Below, in pieces: positions 24,901 through 35,443 of a stretch of DNA of 64,000 nucleotides (position 1 is the first letter of the stretch; each line of letters opens with the position of its first letter). The position numbers and the translations under genes are program-made. Source of the stretch: Paragonimus westermani (Eukaryota; Platyhelminthes; Trematoda; Plagiorchiida; Troglotrematidae); NCBI GenBank assembly GCA_008508345.1, contig QNGE01000112.1, forward strand, positions 128,707 through 192,706, given 5' to 3'. Under the pieces are notes generated by a model. It did not search any database and had not been told where the DNA came from. It saw only the letters and a program-made list of their open reading frames with translations.

Positions 24901-27900
24901 TGAATCACAATGACAGTAACTTAGACTTGCTAAAGCAAACTCAAGCAAGTGGGTGTAGGATAGTCGGACGATTTTCCATTTTTATCTACAATGTTTTACG
25001 ATAGTCATCTACCGATACTACCTATCAATTCCACCTGATAGTGGCGTCTGTTGCTCGATTGCGAATACAGAATAACCGACGTACTGTTGCGCAGTCATAA
25101 TTAGTAAGGATTGGTTACGTGCGAACAGCTTGGATACAAGCTGTTTTTGTGCACCACTTCAGTATATCAGCTGTTTTACTAAGGCAAACCTGATGACAGC
25201 CCTGATCATTTTAACTTGAATTGATTGCTTGTTTTTACTTGATAACGATTAGTTTCCCACTTCTAGCCAACACATAACGTCTGTTTCTTGTTTCTCGTCT
25301 CCCTAGTTGACTCTGTAGTGAATCCTTTAGAAACCACTCAAGGAGGAGACTATATGAACTGCCCTAGGTTATTCTATAGTTATGGGCGCGTGGACGTTAC
25401 TGCAAGGATTAATCACCAAATGTGGATAAGAAACAATCTAGCTTGAAAGGTTTCTGACATTTCTGGCAGACTACCAAAACCCAAAGTGTATTCCTTAAGC
25501 TTGTGATAAAGAATGATACTGAATATGAACCCAGTAAAGTTTACTAGAGAGTATTCAAATGTAAGGGTGTTCGATGATTTGGGTATAATTCAGAAAAGAT
25601 GTAGATTGAGATGCTGAGCCACTGCTGAGTGAACTGTAACAGTTTGTCAGAGGGCCATCAAATCGCGCTCAGAAGTGTTCACTTGTGGTTTTATTGGTAA
25701 CTAGCAAAACAGCAAAAACCTAGCAATTCCGGGGCTCTCAGTAAGAATATCTAATTAATCGAAGTATTTTTTGCTGTTCAGCTTGTTAGTTAACAAAACA
25801 AAAAAACCAGCTGCATAAATTGCATAAGCTGTAATGTTTTCAAAAATCGGCGAGAGCAGAATAACTGTTACTTTATGAATAACCTTAAAAGAGTTTGACC
25901 ATATCAGTCACATATGTGATTAGCGTCAACCGCTTGATGGATGTTACTCTTTTACCTAGTAAATGGCGGAAAACCTTGTAGAAGCGCATAGCTCAGATGC
26001 GAGCTGGTCATTTCTGTACTCATTCTACTCAATGCTATGCTTTAGTTAGCTGTACCTAATTGGTAGCAAACAATAAGTGGCTCGAGGCAAATATCACTTA
26101 TAGTAAACGCAGCAACAAGACTCAGTTTTTATAAGATTCGCCACCGTGGGTACACCTGCAATAAGTGAGTGATTAGATAACACGTACTGTTAAGATTTCG
26201 TATGATTCTCATTTCACAGGGGTATAGGTTTAAACAGCAACTTATACAAACTTGGTTTTATTCTAATGCAATGAAAATTTACAGTCATCGCCTTCCTCAA
26301 TGTACGTGTAATATACTAAGATATCAAAGCCAAGGATAGTGGTACGGAAGCAATGGTTGTAACAACCAGAGGGCACTATTCATTTTTTGCATCGCCGCCA
26401 CCTGAGTGGCGCTATACGGAGAAAGCAGTTATGTCACTATATGCCTCAGTGTACTGGTTCTCTAATGACAGTGTTCATTTTTCATATGTTAACTTATTGT
26501 CTCGTTAGCATTTGCATCCTACATCCAATCCTACAATATTATCATTTTTACAGTACAGTGGATAGAGTCGTGCATCGCTTTTCTGTCTTTGACTCGAAGA
26601 ATTGATAATTTGTAGCGTGAGTTCTGAACATAATTCCGGGAACGTCTGTAAACTGTAAATTCTCATTTACATAGTATCGAAACATACCGTTTAGTAGAGG
26701 GAGTCGGGTTTTAGAGAATGTCCTTCATGAACATAATAGAAATATTCAGTACTAGGCAGCATAGAATGATACAGTAACTTTCAAGTTATGATTCGTTCTA
26801 GTTCAAGTTAGCTAGCCGCATATAATAAAGAACCGTCAACTGACATTTCATTGGAACCAACCTTCACCGAAAACTCCAATATTCGCTTTGAAATACACAT
26901 ACACTGAAGATTTCCTATTGCTCACGCAACATTCCTACCTAGTAATAAACCTCATCTTAAGACAAACGGTTTGATTAATTCATCGTACTTAGGACCTATT
27001 GACCAACCCATAGTCAGTTTGCGTTACCTTCCTTGGTAGGGCATAATACAACACGATCGGAAGGCGCTACTTGATCGCCCACGTCTTTAAAACAGCCGCT
27101 GTTCAATAGAAATTCTAAATGGCTGTTTTGTTTCAGATTGACATTAAATTACCTCCCTTTCAGTCCTCCCGGTATCCGCAGTAAAAGTGTACGCCATCTG
27201 TCACAATCTGTCCCCGCTCATTATAATATGACAGGCAATCCTTATTTTCATGACCCCGTCTTTCTTTAAACTACACCGTCTCAGTCGCAGTGTGTTACTT
27301 GTATATGCACACCTGTAGGATTCCTTTTTTACACACTCAGTCTTCCCAAAAGATCAGCTCATAATGAACTTATGGGACATCATATTGCCTGAGACATCCG
27401 ACTTTTCAAGGTTTATCGTGTAACTCTACAATAATGTTGAGATTCGTGGGTTAGCTGCGTTCGCGTGTTTAACTCGGACTACCCTTTCGTCGGCCTGTTT
27501 TTTTATGGGACTAATCTCTGAAGCCGGTAACCAGCAGGTCCCAGTTGATTGTTTCATTACGAAAACAGTCCAGCATCCTAAAAACGCTAAACCATACACC
27601 TGATTAGTTCGGTCAACTAATATGGCAAGTTATTTCGACTACACACTGATGAAGTTAGCACTTAAGGACAGGTTATTCGTCCAGTGTGAGGTACATGAGG
27701 TTGGAAAGAAGGCTGTCTGCGAAAAGATTAGCTACGTAACCTTATTCCAGACAGACGGAAACATTGTCTTATATACCATGTCATGCACTAGTTATTAGAT
27801 GTCTTTCCCCAAACGATTTGAACACATTTATTCCCATAATGCGCTTTGAGTATACATCATGGAAAAGAGAATCGAAAAGTGTTCAGTAGGTTTCAAGCAG

Positions 27901-28196
27901 GTGAATCAGGTTGCTAGAACTACATTTTCTCAATTTATACTACTGCTTATAATGTATTGAGCCCGTATATCGATGAAACAGAAAGTAAACTATAAAGCTC
28001 TCTAAAAACTGTGGTCTTTTAGAACAATTTGCCACCTTTCCCATTATAAGGGCAACCTGTTCCTATAGACAAGGATAGCAGTTATGATAAAAATCTCTAA
28101 ATGAGACACTGTGCTTTAGCTAGTGGACACTAATGGTCGAAAAGAACCTTCCTTTTATTGATACGCATGAGAGAGCGCCTACTTCCCTTTGTCCAG
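21991..28196. other. No supported gene
   Basis: No exon with both good splice signals and a recognisable pattern was found. The stretch has only short open frames. It is probably intronic within the plus-strand CUB-like gene. Confidence 0.4.
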
Positions 28197-28387
28197 GTAG
28201 CTAGCTTGGTAGAGAGAGGACAGATAGAACCAAGAGGACTCTATCTGTACTCACCATGTAATATCGCACCAAGCCTGAGCTCAGTAAGGAAATTCTATTT
28301 GGACCTGAAAACGTTTAGGTGGAAGGCATGCAATGTCTCAATAATCGTCCGTCACAACTACGACGGACTGACACCAACTTCCTGTCA
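28197..28387 (+). CDS. Exon, CUB-like domain, first part
   Basis: A CCCTTTGTCCAG acceptor at 28185-28196 and a donor at 28388; 191 nt, phase 0 in, phase 2 out. It reads VASLVERGQIEPRGLYLY, then SPCNIAPSLSSVRKFYLDL and KTFRWKACNVSIIVRHNYDG. The F-Y-L-D-L strand followed by K-A-C-N-V-S-I-I-V is the pattern around the central cysteine of CUB domains. It joins in phase to the next exon across a 41-nt intron. Such tiny introns are common in some flatworm genes. The product is probably secreted or membrane-bound; the exact gene is not identified. Confidence 0.5.
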
Positions 28388-28428
28388 GTAGTCCGTCATA
28401 AACACTCCTTACATCGACTAGCCTTCAG

Positions 28429-28564
28429 CAGACTATGTGTGAATTGTAAGGAAATGCCGAAATTGTGTGGCCATCACTGGCGACCGCAAGATGATCAATA
28501 TCACTTCATCACAATGAGGTGGACGTTGAACGTGAAAACTGAAGCTGATTCATTTCTCCAATTG
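28429..28564 (+). CDS. Exon, CUB-like domain, second part
   Basis: The acceptor is AGCCTTCAG and the donor is TTG|GTAAGC; 136 nt, phase 2 in, phase 0 out. It reads RLCVNCKEMPKLCGHHW, then DDQYHFITMRWTLNV and KTEADSFLQL. K-L-C-G followed by an F-I-T strand and a W-T-L-N-V-K-T-x-A-D strand is the typical end of a CUB domain (x-L-C-G ... I-x-S ... L-x-V-x-F-x-S-D). This is the most CUB-like block of the window. The strong donor and the in-phase partner exons on both sides support it. Confidence 0.55.
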
Positions 28565-28810
28565 GTAAGCATGTTGAAATGCTGTAGCACTGTGAGCTTA
28601 ACTGGCAACGTGAATGGACTACACCTGCGTAAGCAAAACGTGATCTCCATGGTTACGCACAGGTAAGTCCAGTTTTGGGGCAATCTGCTTAATATTTTAG
28701 CTACCTCTAACTAGTCACCTTGGTGTCATCCCATTGGATAGTGATACTTGTTGCTCTGTTATTCTAAACGCGTGCGACGCTGAGAATAAATATAAGTTAC
28801 TTCAATGCAG

Positions 28811-29073
28811 TTGGTGGAAACGGTTAAATTTCTGCAGTCGCCTAACCCGGTTTACTTTATCGAAACTGTGTGCGACCTCACTTTTTTAGTCGACGATACT
28901 TTTGACTACAATCACCTAGTAAAACTGCTCCTTATCTGTTCAGTCACAGCTATTTCACACGGTGCGTTTCTAAACTTCTGGATAGACAGTCGTGACGAGG
29001 AATATAAGATGACCTTACATACGACACAAGATGTAGAACAGTACACTGTTGTGGTCATTACTTTTCGTTTGCA
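28811..29073 (+). CDS. Exon, continuation of the CUB-like protein
   Basis: The acceptor is ACTTCAATGCAG (ends 28810); the donor is CA|GTGATC. 263 nt, phase 0 in, phase 2 out. It reads LVETVKFLQSPNPVYFIE, then DLTFLVDDTFDYNHLV, LLLICSVTAISHGAFLNFW and ends TVVVITFRL. It is rich in short hydrophobic strands with few cysteines, as expected for a diverged beta-sandwich module. Phases match the exon before (28,564) and after (31,214). The 246-nt intron before it has no other features. Confidence 0.45.
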
Positions 29074-29302
29074 GTGATCTGCGGGAAGAAGAAAAGTGCT
29101 TTACCTTAGTATTCATAGTATGTTACGTATTAAAGAGACAGAGGGAATATAAGAAGAGCTTTATATGCTAGCAAACAGCTGCTATTTCGTTGTAAAATAT
29201 TCGCACCAAATTTAGTACGAATAAAGTTGAACAGTTTGGGCGTCGTGTTTAACATGTTGTTGATAAGCAGATTGAGAATAACACAACGTTTCGAGCAACT
29301 TG

Positions 29303-29351
29303 TAATACTCTACGTTTCAACCACTTCGGGTGGCCCTCCTCAGGAGTGTTG
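29303..29351 (-). ncRNA. Hammerhead-like motif, left arm of foldback element
   Basis: On the minus strand: stem I AACACTC, core CTGAGGA, stem II GGCCAC/GTGGTT with loop CCGAA, GAAA, palindrome ACGT, cleavage triplet GTA, stem I partner GAGTATT (one mismatch). The core deviates only at position 7 (G). Stem III is just ACGT with no loop, so a single molecule could hardly form it, while two molecules could pair. Activity is uncertain. Confidence 0.5.
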
Positions 29352-29373
29352 TACTTGTTGTAAATTCGATTAC

Positions 29374-29420
29374 GACATTCCTGTGGAAGTCTACCCGAGG
29401 TGGTTGAAACGTAGAGTGTT
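29374..29420 (+). ncRNA. Hammerhead-like motif, right arm of foldback element (core mutated)
   Basis: Plus strand: ACATTC, CTGTGGA, ACC/GGT-type stem II, GAAA, ACGT, GTA, GAGTGT. The stem I halves pair over 6 bp including one G-T pair, but the invariant A of the CTGA core is changed to T, so it is probably inactive. Confidence 0.4.
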
Positions 29421-30681
29421 ACAGCTTGCTCGTAACGTTGAGTTATTCCCAATTTGTTTATCAACTGCTATTTCGCTTTGGTAGTGTACTCGAAAGGCTC
29501 TCGGGGTTAGTTATGCAAAATAACGATTACGTTTGTTAGCCAATTAGGTTATATCTAATATTTCCAAAGTAACCACGTTTCCCCTACTCTGCAACAAAGT
29601 TGGTCTACAGTTTACAGCCATTTATTTGTTACCCATTAATTAAATTTCCTAAACCGCGGTATTTGTAACTTGGTTAAGTACTGAAGATCTTTCGCTTACT
29701 TTCCCTCCTTCATTCAAAACCAAATCTAACTTTTTATTCTGGTACGAAATTACCTGTTATCCAGTTTAATGAGTTGACTGGCGGTATCCCCACTCGTGAT
29801 TTTCGTCAGTATGTTTGTCGTGAAACTTTGCATACTCCTTATAACGAACCAGTGAGTACAGCGATGAAGACTGAAATATCTGCTGTTAACTCTGGCGAAT
29901 AATATGACACTTTTAACCCCAACAATCGTTTTTATGCTCGAGAGAGTTTGAATAAATGAAAAAATGCATTTTCAAACGTGCCTCTTTGGAAACAAACGGC
30001 AGTTCTCTCGAGACGGAGTGAGAAACAGCAGTATGGACTATAAACCGTGTCCATTTCGTCTGGTAATATACCTGTGAATTTTTTACTACGGATATAAAAC
30101 CGTTATATTTTAGCAAAAATTTGAAATGGCTCATCCAAAGTGATTCACTTTATTTGCTTGAGAATCCAGTACAACCAAAATTTCACAGCAACATGGTCTC
30201 ACATGATATAAACTGCTAGAACTAGTCAAAATTATCCGTTTCATAAGCTCCTGGCCACCCACTATAAGAGCCCGTCTCAGTAGGTATGCTAGAAGTGTGA
30301 TACATCCTCAGTGTTGTGTTCGAGTTAAAGTTGTCGCCGTTCCCGATCAATGGGGTAAACATAGTTTCAGTAGTGGACGATTAGAATCGTGTTATTCTAA
30401 AACTAATAAATTGTGTACTCCTACAGTTTACCTAAATTTATAAATATTTCAAGAGAAACTATACAGTAAATTGAGGTGTACAGTTTTCCTTCAACGGATC
30501 TCACCAGTTGAGGGATGTGGCGACTTTTGACAAACATGACAGCTACAGTGAATATATTTATACTTATAATAACTGTTGAGTAGTCGGGGATTTGGTTCAT
30601 TATCAAGTTGACCATCACTCACATTTGATTGCAACTTTCGCATTCAAATAGACTTTCCAGCCAGCCTTTTTCGAAAAGAAG

Positions 30682-30726
30682 CACTAGACTCGAGTTTCGC
30701 TCTCATTAGAGCTCATCAGTAGTGCA
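30682..30726 (-). ncRNA. Complete type-I hammerhead ribozyme motif
   Basis: Minus strand, 45 nt in order: stem I GCACTA; core CTGATGA; stem II GCTC, loop TAATGA, GAGC; GAAA; stem III palindrome CTCGAG; cleavage triplet GTC; stem I partner TAGTGC. Every invariant hammerhead position is present, stem I is a perfect 6 bp and stem II a perfect 4 bp. The predicted cut follows the C of GTC. The minimal self-complementary stem III is what is known from Penelope and schistosome hammerheads, which may act as dimers. It lies directly downstream of the tRNA-like promoter on the same strand, so a Pol III transcript would contain it. Confidence 0.88.
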
Positions 30727-30812
30727 TATCCTTGCCACGGCCGGAATTTGAACTCCGGTCATTCCAATCATGAGTCAATCGTGTTGACCACTGCGCCATT
30801 GACCTCACATTA
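30727..30812 (-). promoter_or_regulatory. tRNA-like Pol III promoter region, copy 2
   Basis: On the minus strand, TGGCGCAGTGG is an exact match to the tRNA A-box consensus TRGYNNAGTGG. It is followed by a B-box-like GTTCAAATTCC flanked by a 5-bp stem CCGGA/TCCGG. Order and spacing are as in tRNA-derived SINE heads. Transcription would run leftward into the hammerhead at 30,726-30,682. Upstream sequence and the missing acceptor stem rule out a functional tRNA gene. Confidence 0.65.
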
Positions 30813-30882
30813 GGCACGACCGACTTATCCAATCTGAACGCTCAACCACTCTCGCTTGTGAGCAATGATCAGGTTGCCCGGT

Positions 30883-30926
30883 CGTCTTGACGAGCTCTAA
30901 TGACAGCGAAACTCTAGTCTATTGCT
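30883..30926 (+). ncRNA. Decayed hammerhead motif, right arm of copy 2
   Basis: Keeps GACGAGCTCTAATGA, CAGCGAAACTC and GTCTATTGC, but the first core bases (CTGA) are changed to TTGA, stem II has a mismatch, and stem I no longer pairs. It is the inactive partner of the intact motif in the opposite arm. Confidence 0.6.
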
Positions 30927-31213
30927 TCTTTTCGTGAAGAGGCCGGCTGGAAAGTCTATCTGAATTCAAAGGCTGCGATCAAATGTGATTGATGTTCAAC
31001 TTGATTATGATAACTGTATAAATGAGAAATTTATTAGTCGGAAGTAATATGTAAAAACAGGCAATGTAACAAGAAGTGTTTACCAAAGACAATAAGGCAA
31101 ATGCTGGAGTTTCTGAAGGCCGCAGTTCACAGGACCACCAAGGAATCATCGTCATTCGCTGGTATCGTGTTATCACAAAAAACTACCGTTGTTTCTTCTT
31201 TCGCCAACAATAG

Positions 31214-31364
31214 GATTGCTGTTTGCAGAATGTTCAGTAATTTGATTAAGACCAAATGGTGCTACAGTCATGCACCAAACTGTTTGCAGATCGTGTACTC
31301 CAAAAGTGAGAGTATACTAGCAAACGTTTTTCTAATTCACCAGCAACAACTTGTGTGTTTTAAT
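31214..31364 (+). CDS. Exon, CUB-like protein
   Basis: The acceptor is an excellent pyrimidine tract (TTGTTTCTTCTTTCGCC...AATAG, ending 31,213) and the donor AAT|GTGAGTGA is strong. 151 nt, phase 2 in, phase 0 out, matching the exon ending at 29,073. It reads IAVCRMFSNLIKTKWCY, then SHAPNCLQIVYSKSESIL and ANVFLIHQQQLVCFN. Three to four cysteines and alternating strands fit an extracellular domain. The preceding intron (29,074-31,213) contains both hammerhead-bearing elements. Confidence 0.55.
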
Positions 31365-34300
31365 GTGAGTGAGACAGAAAAGTAGAACTACCGTCATTTG
31401 ACAGACTGGTATTCTGTGCATCAGCTAAACTTGTACAGCAGCAATATGTCAAACAATTCGAAGTGTAGTTTACATCAAAAATCTTCAGGCTCATTTCAGG
31501 ATAGTCCACTACCTAATGTAAACTGTTTATAATGAAACAGTTGAACTTGGAACAATAAGTGGTTCACATCTTAGCAAACTACGCACTTGAGAGAACGGCT
31601 ATTCAATTTAACAGCAATGCACACTTGTAAAATCATAGTGATGCATCTGGTGAACGAAAGTTGTTGTCTTTTCCTGATATATTTGTTTTGGGGAAAACAT
31701 CATCTCTAAGTCTATAAAGTGTTGTATACTGACAGGTAAAAAATGGAAAAGGATGTGATCCATTAATGGATTAAACAGTAATCGACAAAACTCCTAACTA
31801 ATGTAAAACTGATAGCAGACTACTTTGACGCCACACTGAATCGGTTGGTTTCTTCTCCTAATTTCAATAGTGCAGGTGGAAGTCGCCAACAAAAAAAGGT
31901 GAATATGAAAATTAGGAACAGACTTTTTCATGTTTAGCAGTCAGTGCACGCAGCGAAGGAAACCGTACTTGATTCCACCAGACTGTAGAAGGTTATCGTA
32001 TATGAGTCGAGAATTAATGTGTCGTACGAGTAGATAGTATATAAAGTAAGGGCAGACGAAATTTTTGCATAAATTTACACGATTCAATACTTGTTGTTCA
32101 CTGTGAAATCGCATCGCATTTCTGGCCACCCTATTAAAATTTGTCGTGTATGAAAACAGTGAAAATCAAATCCGCTTAGTTGTACGACCTTTGTTGAGAA
32201 CTGCCATATACGTCAAAAATTTCAGAGAATCCTTGACTGTTAACTCACGTAGGAATAGAGAGGGATGCATAACTGGCTTTGTGCTACCTTTGATTAACAT
32301 CTCGTCTTAAGTTCCGTGAAACATTTGGAAACGATTTCTAATGAATAATTGGGCGTTCTCTATGTAATTTGTTGAGTATTGTCCATCTTATTTGCGGCTC
32401 TGTTGTTCCTTCAGCTAGTTCAACTCGTTCCTTTGCAAATTAAACATACAAATGAATCCTCCGTTTGAACGGTACACTCTATTGATCCATCACATCACTG
32501 CAAGGACTGTGACTTAAAATGTTGACCACTCTTCCACGAAAAGAACTAGCTATTCTTGGCATCACTGAATTTACTTTAAGGATGATCACGTTAAACCATC
32601 TAAATGCCCAGCAACAGTCACTGTTGAGCAGCGCTCAAATCGTCCGATCAAATCCACCAGGTTGAATTTCGAACATCCCTTGATCGATTAGTTAGCGTAG
32701 GTTCCTTGTATTCAGCAGGCTTCCCACCGGGTTCCGTGTGTATTGGTGTACTTTAGGTACGTACCTTTTGCAATTTAAATAAATCTTATGTCATTTTTAG
32801 TCGGTTTTGAGATATCAGTTGAATACGCAACGGATTTATTTATCTGGTCGACTTAACGGACGAGCAATTTTAGGTGAATATATGGCCGTAAGTTCGTCAA
32901 ACCTCCTGTTATGGAAGATCGTTTGATGATATTATGTCAAGAATTATGAAAAAAATGTCTTTCTCAATTTTCGATAAATAGCAAGATGCAATTTTTTGTT
33001 CTGTCAGCTAAAAAGGATTCATCGGTTATAAGGTTTTGTTAACAAATAGGTTAACAAATTTATTACATTCGACATCATTTTGATAGTCGTCCAATCGAAA
33101 GCAGCCCTCTAGTAACCGTGAACTAAGAAGTATTGCAGTGATACATTCAGAATAGTGATTCAGACTCATGCACAGCTTAACTTACTCCTATGTACAAGGT
33201 GCTATTTTTACCGTCAATTCGTTTGGAGCGAAATGGAAAATGCAGTACTTCAAATCACACGGGTGACCTACCTAAACTTCATTGTGTGGTCGCATGTGTT
33301 TTGATCGATAATGAGCCTCTTGATTGAGATGTACTGCTTTCATCTGTTCGACCATGATGCACACACTTTGCACATGCTTACATACACATGCGTGTGGATG
33401 AGAACATATGGATATATATATATATACCTAAGCAGGTGCACACGCATGGCAGTATACATTGCTGGCAACAAGGGCAGCCGAAATGGTCCATCACAGAGAT
33501 CACAAACGATGGGCGTCAACGTTGATTATGACACCGCCAATGGTTTGAGTAGTACTGTCCATGGTTCCCAAAGCATACACCATATTCGGTGTAAACATCC
33601 TTATGACGTGCCAGTCATATGTGTTTCAGAGTGAATATCTATGAGTACAGTCTTTCTATGTTTGGCACGAATGTTGGAGGGTCTTTTAGATTTTTCTGAC
33701 AGATGTGTGATAACTGCAAAGCTAACAGGCGGAATCAGAAGGGCATTGGACAGCATCTAATAACTAGTGCGAAGAAGTCTGAATTTTTCAAAGACCCATA
33801 GTTTAAGGACTGAACCATACGGAATTAACGGGCATGAGGTTTGTTGGAAAAGTTAGCTTTAATGAATGATAACGGTTACCGATTACTCCAAGCCAGCGTT
33901 CCGTGTACGATTACCTTCCTTACTTTGGCCCATTAGGTAGAGAAAGCTCAAGTGGAGATGGGACTGACAGACCTTCGCAATGCAGTCAAAGATCTCACAT
34001 GCTCGACTGTTAGTCTTATGAGCACCCTTTTTAGTAGGGAGACTTAAATGTAAGCAATGCGCGACATGACCGTAGACGCTTGGTTTGGACGAGCACAGTC
34101 TATCTGGGATCACAACTTTGAACAGACCACGGTCAAAATGCCGATTTTAACATTTCATACCCCACACCTTCAACCAGACACTCCACGGTCGGCTTCATTC
34201 TTGTTTAGGCTGATAGGAGGAATAGTATTTGGATGGGATTTGGGTACGCGGCGTTTTACATCACGACCAAGTTTCGAACCAATATAGTTTTTACTAGCTC

Positions 34301-34999
34301 AAATTAGAAATTAGAAATTAACTGTCCCCAGCCAAACTAAGAGAGAGTAGGTAAGTTGAATATCAGGTACAGTGAACGTATAGCCGGATGCGGGCATGCA
34401 ATCTTAGACGGATGCTTCAGAAAAACATGTTCCGTCAGCAACAGACCGCTGAATTCATTGTGTATGTGTTGATTAATGAGTAGTCCACGAGGTCCAATGT
34501 ATAAATGTTAACGGTATGTAAAACGCGATATACTGTCACCTGTTGACAATGCGACTTTCGGGCTTAGATGAAGTGACTTTTGCATTTCACCTTACCCGGG
34601 TCATCCAAACGGTGTACTGGTGTGCTCGAGTAGATACCTATATCGTCAAAAGTGGAATTTTATTTGATACTGCACCGACATGTGACACGAACAACCTTGT
34701 TTCTTTACTTCCTAAGCGATAAACATTGAACCTGGAGTTTAGTGTATAAGGGGTTCACCACAATAAGGCAGTCACCAGATCGAGGTTTCATCATATTTCT
34801 ACCATTCCCGACTAGTGAACAAGGACTCCAACAGATATATTGCAGAATCAAGTGAATCATTACTGAAAAAACGGTGGAAAAAATAGGCAAGTATGCGTAT
34901 TCGTAATGTTTCGCTTCTGACTGACCAGATTTCACGGGCCAGCCGAATTGCTTAATTGGACAACTTCCAAAAATGTTCGCTACATTTGCATTGACATAG
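31365..34999. other. No supported gene
   Basis: Probably intron of the plus-strand gene. It contains a TA microsatellite at 33,411-33,427 and, around 33.88-34.29 kb, sequence with overlapping open frames on both strands that may be an old dispersed repeat, though I cannot show a second copy here. Confidence 0.4.
33411..33427. repeat. (TA)n microsatellite
   Basis: About eight TA units in a row. Confidence 0.9.
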
Positions 35000-35330
35000 G
35001 CTTTTAAATCAGCCATTTGCGAAAAGAAGCGTTTTACGAAAGCTTGCCGTCGTCAAGCCTCGTCAGTAGTGTATATCTTTGCCAGGGTCAGAATAATCGC
35101 CCGACCACGCTTCACAAAGTAACAATGTTGACCACTGAGCCAATATTCTCGCATCAAGCATGAATGAAATGTCACACACAAACACTCAGCTCGTCACCAA
35201 CGTTTGGATTGCCTGATCATATCTAGAAACACACCCATCTTATCATCCTCACTTCAAGCATAGTGGCATAGTGGCTAACTGGAGTTCTTTTCGAAAAAGT
35301 AGTTGGCATTCAATGTTTGTTTTCAACACA
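35000..35330. mobile_element. Inverted-repeat element, copy 4 (decayed)
   Basis: The left arm keeps AGCCATTTGCGAAAAGAAGC and CCTCGTCAGTAGTGTATATC; the right arm keeps GAGTTCTTTTCGAAAAAGTAG. The middle keeps TTTGCCAGGGTCAGAAT and ACCACTGAGCCAATATTCTC, aligned with the tRNA-like part of copies 1 and 2. On the minus strand ACTACTGACGAGGCTTGACG is what remains of the hammerhead; the GAAA segment is gone. It lies about 110 bp before the next candidate exon. Confidence 0.55.
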
Positions 35331-35443
35331 GATCTCCAACAATGACGAGCTCGGCAGCAACTGACGGAGTGTTCAGTCGTATCACAAAATTGTAGTCAAT
35401 TATGAGTGAGATGCAATTTATGTCAGTTACTGCACCTTATTTG

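Larger units (their letters stand above)
29257..29466. mobile_element. 210-bp foldback element with hammerhead-like arms
   Basis: The left arm (GTTGATAAGCAGATTGAGAA...) and the right arm (...TTCCCAATTTGTTTATCAAC) are imperfect reverse complements for about 85 bp around a 35-bp spacer. Each arm holds GTTTCAACCACTTCGGGTGG or its complement and the GAAACGTAGAG block. The arms are unrelated to the 400-bp family but share its plan of outward-pointing hammerhead-like motifs. It lies in the intron between exons 28,811-29,073 and 31,214-31,364. It is non-autonomous; the C-C-T-G-A-G-G-A/GAAAC block resembles terminal sequences of Penelope-like elements. Confidence 0.7.
30604..31004. mobile_element. 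Inverted-repeat element with tRNA-like centre, copy 2 (best copy)
   Basis: About 400 bp from CAAGTTGACCATCACTCAC to GTGATTGATGTTCAACTTG. The arms are reverse complements for about 110 bp (CATTCAAATAGACTTTCCAG against CTGGAAAGTCTATCTGAATT). The centre carries a minus-strand tRNA-like promoter. Each arm has a hammerhead motif pointing outward; the left one is intact. It contains no protein-coding frame. It sits inside an intron of the plus-strand CUB-like gene. Compared with copy 1 it keeps a longer left arm and extra sequence between the tRNA-like part and the right arm. Confidence 0.85.
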
